A stretch of 17,496 nt of DNA from Candidatus Zixiibacteriota bacterium (GTDB lineage: Bacteria; Zixibacteria; MSB-5A5; CAIYYT01), in contig CAUJJY010000386.1 of NCBI GenBank assembly GCA_963205155.1, positions 1 through 17,496 on the forward strand, written 5' to 3'. This document shows, piece after piece, positions 1-8,400 of this stretch. Position 1 is the stretch's first letter, and the number at the start of each line of letters is the position of its first letter. A program made the translations under genes and the position numbers. The notes below the pieces were generated by a model. That model ran no database searches, had not been told where the DNA came from, and saw only the letters and a program-made list of their open reading frames with translations.

Positions 1-1035
1 GAGACGAAAATCGAAATCGGCAGTGGGCTGGTTGCGAAACTCGCAGCTGATGCAGGGTTGAAATCTTACAGCTCAATTCACTTCGTAGTCGATGCAAATG
101 TTGCGCGGCTGCATGGGAACACCCTGCTCGAACCTCTCATCGACGCCAAAAAGTTCTACGCGGTGCCGCCGGGGGAGAAGCAGAAGAACATCAAGAGTGT
201 CGCCAAGCTCCTGCGTTGGCTGCATGATCAAAATGCCGACCGCAAGTCGCTGTTGATTGCGATTGGCGGCGGTGTGGTCACGGACCTAGCCGGGTTTGGA
301 GCTTCGACATACATGCGGGGAATCGCATACATTTCGCTGCCGACGACATTGGTTGGCCAGGTTGATGCCGCTATCGGCGGCAAGACTGCGATTAATCTCG
401 GCGGAACGAAAAATATCGCCGGAACATTTTATCCGCCCAAACGCGTCATCTGCGACCGCGATTTTCTCGCGACGTTGAAAAAAAGCCAACTGCGCGACGG
501 ACTGGTTGAGGCGATCAAGATATTTGCGGCGCGGGACAATGCGGGGTTTCGAATACACACTGCGCGACTTGGCGATTATCTGAATGGAAACGACCTCACG
601 CAGTTGATATCCGCGGCGGTCGCACTTAAGGTCGAAGTTGTAAATCGAGATCCGTTCGAGAAGGATCTGCGCCGGGTGTTGAATTTTGGCCACACAGCAG
701 GGCATGCGTACGAGGCGATCACCGGCCATTCGCACGGTAAGTCAGTGGCATTCGGGATACTTCTGGCGCTCGAGTTGTCCCGTAAATTGGCGAAACTTAG
801 TGAGAGGGACAGTGATGTCGTTGACGCGGCTGTTCGGTCTCTTTATCAGCGTTTTGCAGGGAAGGAAATCACTTCAGAATCGCTGTGGGAGCGGATGTTG
901 CATGACAAGAAGAGCAGCGGCGGCAAGGTCAATTTTGTGCTGTTAAAAAAATGTGGCGAGCACACAGTGAAAAGCGTAGACTATTCTCAATTCGCGCGAG
1001 CTTTTGAGCAGACGCGGGAGATGTTGGAAGCATGA
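1..1035 (+). CDS. aroB: 3-dehydroquinate synthase, 5'-partial
   Basis: Converts DAHP to 3-dehydroquinate, the second step of the shikimate pathway, in the cytoplasm with NAD+ and a divalent metal. The frame is open from base 1, so the true start lies upstream; the TTG at 58 is not a credible start because family-like sequence (IEIGSGL) precedes it. 344 residues are visible, close to the usual 350-370. Visible family motifs are PPGEKQKN (dinucleotide site), AIGGGVVTDLAGF, LPTTLVGQVDAAIGGKT, GTKNIAG, and metal ligands by family alignment: Glu in LVEAIK (codon 508-510), the first His of NFGHTAGH and the His of HSHGKS. The usual HGE near the last ligand reads HGK here, a mild oddity. The stop overlaps the aroQ start (ATGA), so the two are probably translationally coupled. 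The AroQ neighbour argues against other sugar-phosphate cyclases such as 2-deoxy-scyllo-inosose synthase. Confidence 0.95.
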   Translation, partial: ETKIEIGSGLVAKLAADAGLKSYSSIHFVVDANVARLHGNTLLEPLIDAKKFYAVPPGEKQKNIKSVAKLLRWLHDQNADRKSLLIAIGGGVVTDLAGFGASTYMRGIAYISLPTTLVGQVDAAIGGKTAINLGGTKNIAGTFYPPKRVICDRDFLATLKKSQLRDGLVEAIKIFAARDNAGFRIHTARLGDYLNGNDLTQLISAAVALKVEVVNRDPFEKDLRRVLNFGHTAGHAYEAITGHSHGKSVAFGILLALELSRKLAKLSERDSDVVDAAVRSLYQRFAGKEITSESLWERMLHDKKSSGGKVNFVLLKKCGEHTVKSVDYSQFARAFEQTREMLEA

Positions 1036-1469
1036 AGAAGATCATCGTCATCAATGGCCCCAATCTGAATCTGTTGGGCGAACGACAGCCGGAGGTCTAC
1101 GGCAAGACGACCTTGCCCGAATTGGAGGGCCGGCTCAAGAAATTCGGCAAAGAGCTGGGCTATCAAGTTGAGTGTTTCCAATTCAATTCCGAAGGGGAGA
1201 TCATCGATTGCCTGCAAAAGTACCGCAAAGGTGTTGCCGGAATTGTGTTAAATCCGGCAGGTTACAGCCATACTTCAATCGTGATTCTGGATGCTCTGCT
1301 GGCCGTCGAAGTCCCGGCGGTGGAAGTTCACATCTCCAACATCTACAAGCGCGAGGAGTTTCGCCGCAAGTCGATCACTGCCGCAGGTTGTGCAGGTCTG
1401 ATCAGCGGATTGGGAATTGCCGGATACGAGTTAGCCATTCAATACATTGTCAATACAGCCAAAGGATAG
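1032..1469 (+). CDS. aroQ: 3-dehydroquinate dehydratase, type II
   Basis: Dehydrates 3-dehydroquinate to 3-dehydroshikimate, acting directly on the AroB product. It is a 145-residue type II enzyme of normal length (family about 140-150; forms dodecamers). Visible motifs: INGPNLNLLGER at 7-18 with active-site Asn and Arg18; PEVYG with the catalytic Tyr23 of the flexible lid; FNSEGEIID at 51-59; NPAGYSHTS at 74-82; VEVHISN with catalytic His100; and REEFRRKS with substrate-binding arginines around 107-112. Two small deviations from the commonest motifs are Ser instead of His in N(H)EGE and NPAGY instead of NPGAY. The ATG overlaps the aroB stop by 4 bp; GGAAG at 1026-1030 is too close to be an ideal ribosome site, which fits coupling to aroB translation. 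Confidence 0.95.
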   Translation: MKKIIVINGPNLNLLGERQPEVYGKTTLPELEGRLKKFGKELGYQVECFQFNSEGEIIDCLQKYRKGVAGIVLNPAGYSHTSIVILDALLAVEVPAVEVHISNIYKREEFRRKSITAAGCAGLISGLGIAGYELAIQYIVNTAKG

Positions 1470-1472
1470 TCT

Positions 1473-2369
1473 ATGAAATTCATGTACACGAATGGGAAGT
1501 TCCATTCGCCCGAGCAGAACAACATGTCTTCGATGATGCAGTCGGTTAACTACGGCACGGCGGCATTCGAGGGAATGAAGGCGTATTATCTCGAGGACAA
1601 GAAGAATTGGTACTTGTATCGTCCCGAGAAATACTATCAACGCCTGGTGCGCTCGACGAAGATGCTCGATATCGATTTCAAAGTGTCGGAGAAGGAATTT
1701 ATCGATGCAGTCGCAACATTGATCAAGAAGAACAATGTCAGGATGGACACCTATATCCGTCCGGTAGTTTTTCGCAGTGAGAAGGGCGTTGGCTTGATGC
1801 GCCCTTCGGATTATGGACTGTCGATATTCATTCAATCGATTCCCTTTAGTTCGGCAAATCAGTATCGTTGCTGTTTTGTCTCGCAGAAGCGGCCCACCGA
1901 TGGTACTTTTGCGGGGAAGCTGACCGGCAATTATCTGTTGTCATTCTTCAGCGCGATCGAAGCCAAGAAGAAGTGTTATGATGTCGGTATCTTGTCTTCG
2001 ACCGAGGGTCATGTCTCGGAAGCTTCAATCATGAACCTGTTCTTCGCCAAGGATGGAAAGCTATTTACGCCATCAATTGAATGCGGACCGCTGGGAGGTA
2101 TCACGCGGCTCTCGGTTATGCAGTTGGCAAAGGAACAACTTGGACTGAAGGTAACCGAGGGCAAATTCAAGCGCGAGCAGCTACTCAAGGCGGACGAGAT
2201 TTTCTTCACGGGAACGGGTTCCGGTGTGAATTTCGTCAAGCAGCTGGAGAAGCGGAAATTCAATCTTGCCCGCAAGGATCAGATTGCGCTCGAAGTCGCT
2301 CGCGTGTTCGACGAGGTGACCCATCTCAAGATCAAGAAATACGCCGACTGGCTGGTGGCGGTGAAGTAG
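1473..2369 (+). CDS. ilvE: class IV aminotransferase, branched-chain (IlvE) type
   Basis: PLP-dependent fold-type IV transaminase, most likely interconverting branched-chain amino acids and their 2-oxo acids with glutamate/2-oxoglutarate. At 298 residues it has the usual IlvE length. Visible: YGTAAFEGMKAY at 27-38; YIRPVVFR at 94-101; catalytic PLP lysine Lys149 in FAGKLTGNY; the pyridine-nitrogen Glu183 in HVSEAS; PLGGITRLSV at 206-215; and the phosphate-binding FTGTGSGVNF near the end. AAAGGA at 1461-1466 lies 6 bases before the ATG and overlaps the aroQ stop, so start and operon membership are well supported. The partnership with aroB-aroQ leaves open a role in aromatic amino acid transamination. 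D-amino acid aminotransferase or aminodeoxychorismate lyase, which share the fold, fit less well because the N-terminal FEGMKAY and IRPVVFR motifs are BCAT-like. The symbol is by similarity only. Confidence 0.85.
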   Translation: MKFMYTNGKFHSPEQNNMSSMMQSVNYGTAAFEGMKAYYLEDKKNWYLYRPEKYYQRLVRSTKMLDIDFKVSEKEFIDAVATLIKKNNVRMDTYIRPVVFRSEKGVGLMRPSDYGLSIFIQSIPFSSANQYRCCFVSQKRPTDGTFAGKLTGNYLLSFFSAIEAKKKCYDVGILSSTEGHVSEASIMNLFFAKDGKLFTPSIECGPLGGITRLSVMQLAKEQLGLKVTEGKFKREQLLKADEIFFTGTGSGVNFVKQLEKRKFNLARKDQIALEVARVFDEVTHLKIKKYADWLVAVK

Positions 2370-2396
2370 ACGGAATTTACGAACGATTCGCGCAAC

Positions 2397-2430
2397 AAAA
2401 AAGCCCCGATCGCCTAATCGGGGCTTTTTT
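2397..2430. terminator. bidirectional intrinsic terminator
   Basis: A perfect 14-bp stem (AAAAAAGCCCCGAT at 2397-2410 and its complement at 2417-2430) closes a 6-base loop. The stem has a GCCCC/GGGGC core and six A/T at each end, so it gives a U-tract in either direction. It begins 27 bp after the aminotransferase stop and ends 50 bp before the stop of the convergent giant gene, so it probably ends both transcripts. Confidence 0.93.
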
Positions 2431-2480
2431 ATTCGTGATCTGCGCGCTTGGTCATTCACGCACAGACCCAGCAACCGGAA

Positions 2481-5400
2481 TTACTTGACCAGCAACATCT
2501 TTCTGGTCTGCGTGAATCCCTCACTCTCGAATTTGTAGAGATAGACGCCGGAGGACACCGTGTTGCCACCGTTGTCCTTGCCGTTCCATCTGACTTGATG
2601 GCGGCCGGCGCTCATGACTTCACTCAATACTGTGGCGACCTTCTGGCCGGCAGTGTTGTAGACAGTGATCAGAACATTGGCCGATTTCGGCAGAGCAAAT
2701 TCGATTATCGTTTCCGGATTGAACGGATTCGGATAGTTCTGTCCCAGAGCGAAGCTGGTGGGCAGAACGTTCTTCTCAAGACGCGCGGTCATGAGACTGC
2801 CGTTGTAATCGGCAATTTCCGCACTTACCAATTCAGCCTCGCCGGAGATCTCCAGAAGCGGTACTGAACCGGCAGCGATCGACTTGCTCGAAATGTCGTA
2901 GATCAACACGCGAACCTGGCCGTCGACCTCGCTCTGCGCGACTGTCATGTCGGTCAGGCTGTTAATCGTATAAGACTCTCCGACGTTGAAGACCAGCAAT
3001 GCGGCGCCGATCTCAACACTGGCGTCGGTCGATACTACACTGCCTTCCTGATTAACGGTCACGCTATTGGCAAACGGCGTCAACTTGCCGAACGGCAGAG
3101 CGTCGCCGACGATTACTCGTACCAAGTAGACCAAATCACCGACCGAGAGGCTGGTGCCGTCGCGGTTGACATCGGAGGCCGCGATTTGGGCCTCGCGACG
3201 CATCGGATCCGGATCCAGCGCGGCCATTCCATATAGGAAGTAGTTGGTGTACAATACTGCATCGGCAATTTCATAAGCGATGCCGTTGAGGTTCAAGTCG
3301 CCGGGTGCGTCGATCGAGTCAGCGCAGACGATGTCAACACCACCCTCCCAGAATTCGATGCAACGAATCGGTTCGTACTTGTCACCCAACATGCAGAAGT
3401 CCTGCGCACCAACGCCGAACGGACGGTTGTAGTCCGGGAAATTGGCATCATCGAATTCATCCCAAACGGCGTTGCCTTCGAAGGAGAAGATACGCTTCTC
3501 GATATAGAGGGTGTCGCCGGTTATGGTGGAGATTGCGTTGTCACCGCAATCGATCCAGAAGAATCGCACCGGCACGTACTGGCATTCGTAACTGCGATCA
3601 TTGGTAACAAGGAACTTCAGACGGAACAGCTCCTGTGGCGAAGGTATCGCCGGGCCGAAGCAGGTCGGGTGATTAGCACCGTTGCTGACATCAGCGACCG
3701 CAACGACTCTCACCAGGCCGGAAGGACATGAACCGGAGCAATTGCCCTGGGCGCCGTAGCGGTAGGTGAAGTACTCCCAGCCGCAGGTCGTAAGCATCGA
3801 ACCCGGCTGGGCATCGACGAAGTTCAAACCGGAGTTGTCATAGCTCATCAAGAAGTCAAAGCCGCCGAAATCCTGACCGGCACCTTCGATGGTCACCGAG
3901 ACATATTCATAGTGACCCTGCAGTGAATTGTGGGTCTTCTCGGCCTTCACGATGAAGCAGGTTGCGGTGTCGCAGTCGATGAAACGCACCCAACGCGTAT
4001 GCGTCGTCTGCGCGATCAGTCCGCAACTGTCGGTGACAGTGACCGTGTAGTTATAGACATCGTCGAAGGCATTGGCCGGCGTGAAGCAGAACAGGCCGGA
4101 GCCGTTGGTATAGTTGAGCGTCGCGGGCGCCGGACTGACGGTGACACTCTGCACATTGCCGTTCACATCCGCATAACTGAATGGAACGCAAATTTGCATT
4201 GGACCGGTCTCACTGCAGAAGATTGTGGTGTCGCCCTGATCAACCGAGGCTGACGGGGCATTGTTCAATCTCACTGTTACGACAGCGGTGTCGAAGTCGG
4301 TCGCGCCACAGGCATCAGTCGCCTTGAGAACGAACGAGAAAGTGCCGCTTGAAGCCGGAGTGAAACAGATCTGCGAGCCGTTGTAGGTGCCCGGACCTGC
4401 GACCAACGAGCAGTCAGTCAGGTTGTTGTTCGGGTCGGAGCAACTCGCCGCCCAGCAAATCGACTGACCGGGTGTCTGGCAGGTCAGGTTCTGATCGGCG
4501 CCGGCGTTGGCGACCGGTGGAGCATTCAGGACGACAGTCACGATAGTCTGACATGTGTCCGGAATTCCGCAAGCATCGGTAACGATCATTCGGATGATGT
4601 TCTGACCGACAACCGGGGTTAGGCAGACTGTGCCGGCATTGTATGTGCCGCCAGTGACTGTGGTGGTGGCAATGTTGTTGTTCGGGTCGGTCGCGCTGAA
4701 GCCGGGAATACAAATCTGCGACAGGTTGCAGGCAAAGACTGTGGTGTCGCCGTGGCAATTCGCAACCGGCGCGGCATTCAGGGTTACCGTCACAACGGAA
4801 GTGTCGAGATCAGTCGCGCCGCAAGCGTCGGTGGCTTGCAGTACGAAGGTGAAGGTACCTGCGCCAGCCGGCGTGAAGCAGATCTGCGAACCGTTGTAGG
4901 TGCCGGGTCCGGAGACCAAAGTACAGCTGGTCAGGTTGCTGTTCGGATCGCTGCATCCGGCGGTTATGCAGATCGGGGCCGGGCTACACTGGAATAGCGT
5001 TGAATCACGACCAGCGTCGGCAACCGGGGCCTGGTTGAGCGTGACATTGACGACGGAAGTGTCATAATCAGTCAAGCCGCACGCATCCGTGGCTTTGAGT
5101 ACTAATGTGTAGATTCCCGACGCGGCCGGAGTGAAGCAGATCGTCGAACCATTGTAGGTGCCCGGACCAGAGACTAACTGACAGGTGGACAGGTTGCCGT
5201 CCGGATCACTGCAAGCAGCAGAGATACAGATCGGAGCCGGTGTGCATTGGAACAATGTCGAATCGTTGCCGACAGTCGCAACCGGCGCTTGGTTGATTGT
5301 GACATTGACGACCGAAGTATCATAGTCGGTCAAACCGCAGGCATCGGTCGCCTTCACGATGAAGGTATAGATTCCGGAAGCAGCCGGCGTGAAGCAGATG

Positions 5401-8400
5401 CCGCCGCCGTTAAGCGTGCCCGGACCGGAGGTCAATTCGCAGTTGGTGAGGTTAGCATCAGGGTCGCTGCAACCGGCGGCAATGCAGATTTGGGCTGGAG
5501 CGCATTGGAAGAGCGTCGAGTCGCGTCCGGCATTGGCTAACGGCGGAAGATTGACCGCTACCGTAACGACCGCGGTATCGAAGTCGGTGGCGCCGCAGGC
5601 ATCGGTCGCTTGAAGCACAAAGGTGTAAACACCTGCACCGGCTGGCGTGAAGCAGACATTTGAGCCGTTGTACGAGCCCGGACCTGAAACTAGCTGACAG
5701 GTGGACAAGTTGCCGTCCGGATCACTGCACGAGGCCGGGATACAAATCGGCGCGGCGCCACACTGGAAGACGGTTGAATCATTGCCCATCGTCGCCACCG
5801 GCGGCTGATTGAGAGTGACCGTTACTACTGAAGTATCGTAATCGGTCGCACCGCAGGCATCAGTCGCCTGAAGCACAAATGTGAAGGTGCCGGCACCGGC
5901 AGGGGTAAAGCAGATCGCTGAACCGTTATAGGTGCCTGGACCTGATACTAACTGACAAGTCGAGAGGTTGCCGTTCGGATCACTGCAGGCGGCAGTGATG
6001 CAAATCGGAGCAGGAACGCACTGGAACAGTGTCGAGTCGCGACCGGCATCGGCAACTGGAGCTTGATTGAGGGTGACATTGACAACCGAAGTATCATAGT
6101 CGGTCAAGCCGCAGGCATCGGTGGCCTTTAGCACAAGTGTGTAGGTACCAGAGGCCGCCGGAGTGAAACAAATCGTGGAGCCGTTATACGTACCCGGTCC
6201 AGAGACTAATTCACAAGTCGAGAGGTTACCGTTCGGGTCACTGCAAGCGGCGGTGATGCAGATCGGTGCCGGGGTGCACTGGAACAATGTCGAGTCATTG
6301 CCCGCATTCGCAACTGGAGCTTGATTTAGTGTGACATTAACGACTGAAGTGTCGTAGTCGGTCAAGCCGCAGGCGTCGGTAGCTTTGAGCACAAAGGTGT
6401 ATGTTCCTGAAGCGGCCGGTGTGAAGCAAATCGCGGAGCCGTTGTATGAGCCGGGTCCGGAGACCAACTGGCAAGTAGAGAGATTCCCGTTCGGATCACT
6501 GCAAGCGGCGGTGATGCAAATGGGCGCCGGTGTGCACTGGAACAACGTCGAATCATTGCCCGCGTTAGCAATCGGAGCCTGGTTGAGTGTGACATTGACA
6601 ACCGAAGTATCAAAGTCCGTCAAACCGCAGGCATCGGTAGCTTTGAGCACAAAGGTGTATGTTCCTGAAGCGGCCGGCGTAAAGCAAATTGCTGAACCGT
6701 TGTAGGTGCCGGGTCCAGAGACTAACTGACAAGTGGAGAGATTGCCGTTCGGATCACTGCAGGCGGCGGTGATGCAGATTGGTGCCGGTGTGCACTGTGC
6801 GAGGGTCGAATCGCGACCAGCGTCAGCAACCGGAGCTTGATTGATGGTGACATTGACGACGGAAGTATCGTAGTCGGTCAGGCCGCAAGCATCGGTGGCC
6901 TTGAGTACCAAGGTGTAGGTGCCCGAAGCTGCCGGTGTGAAGCAAATCGCGGAGCCGTTGTATGAGCCGGGTCCGGAGACTAACTGACAAGTGGAGAGAT
7001 TGCCGTTCGGATCACTGCACGCGGCGGTGATGCAAATCGGCGCCGGTGTACACTGGAACAATGTTGAGTCACGACCGGCATCAGCAACTGGTGCCTGATT
7101 GAGGGTGACGTTAACGACTGAAGTATCGTAGTCGGTCAAACCGCAGGCATCGGTGGCCTTTAGCACAAGTGTGTAGGTACCGGAAGCAGCCGGCGTGAAG
7201 CAAATCACCGAGCCGTTGTAAGTTCCCGGACCAGAGACCAACTCGCAAGTTGACAGATTACCGTTCGGATCACTGCAGGCGGCAGTTATGCAGATTGGTG
7301 CCGGGGTGCACTGGAACAGCGTCGAGTCGCGACCAGCATCAGCGACTGGTGCCTGGTTAAGCGTGACGTTGACGACGGAAGTATCGTAGTCGGTCAAGCC
7401 GCAGGCATCGGTGGCCTTCAACACGAAGGTATATGAACCCGATGCTGCTGGTGTGAAGCAGATCGCCGAACCATTGTAAGTGCCGGGTCCAGAGACTAAC
7501 TGACAAGTGGAGAGATTGCCGTTCGGATCACTGCAGGCGGCGGTGATGCAGATTGGAGCCGGTGTGCACTGGAACAATGTGGAGTCGCGGCCAGCATCGG
7601 CGACCGGAGCGGCATTGATTGTAACAGTGACGTTTGTCGTGCAGGTATCGGCTTTGCCGCATGCGTCTGTCACGATGAATGTAATGCCGTAAACTCCTGT
7701 CGCTGGCGCATTGAAGCAAACCGTTGTACCGGTCAACGTCCCAAGCGACGTTGTTTTGCCTGTGATATTGTTGTCAACATCTGTTGCAACAAATCCGTCG
7801 AGACAGACTTGTCCCGGCGCGCAAAATGCAATCGAAGTATCGGCCACGCATTGGGCAATAGGCGCTGAATTCATCACGACATTGACGGTCGTAGTACAGG
7901 TATCGGCCACGCCACAGGAATCAGTCGCGATCACTCGGAGCAAGTTCGCACCGACGACCGGCGTGAAACAGACCTGGCCGCTTAAGATCGTTCCCGTTGA
8001 CACGGTCACGGTGGCGAGATTGCCGTCCGGGTCGCTGGCGCTGAAACCATTCAGGCAAATCGGTGCCAGCGTACAGACCAGCAATGAAGTATCGGGGATG
8101 CAACTGACCGTCGGAGGTAAATTCGGGCAAATCGCAACAGAGTAAGGTGACGTTTGCGGATTCACTGCCGGATTCGAAAGAGTATACTGACCATCCGATG
8201 CAGTGATATAGTATTCAAGCGCAGAACGACAATTTAACAAGTTCGCCGAAATGGTATAGCAGAAGATACTATCATTCGGACCTCCTTGCTGTGTCATGCC
8301 GACATCGGTGTAAGTGGGATAACCCGGACTACCAACAAGGCGATAGAAGAGCCGGACGGTGAACGAAGCCGGTGGTGTATCCAGATCAGTTACTTTTACG

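Noticed and set aside
286..735. 149-residue minus-strand frame inside aroB
   Set aside because: It is antisense to conserved AroB motifs and shows no family resemblance of its own.
4779..7616. CRISPR-like array of regular repeats
   Set aside because: The units are 258 bp, contiguous, in frame and coding for Ig-like modules, with no short repeat/spacer structure and no cas genes.
6362..8145. Many open frames on the plus strand (and in other minus-strand frames) across the repeat array, some with repeated protein sequence
   Set aside because: They are opposite-strand or shifted readings of the 258-bp repeats; they repeat because the DNA repeats and lack ribosome sites or recognisable domains.
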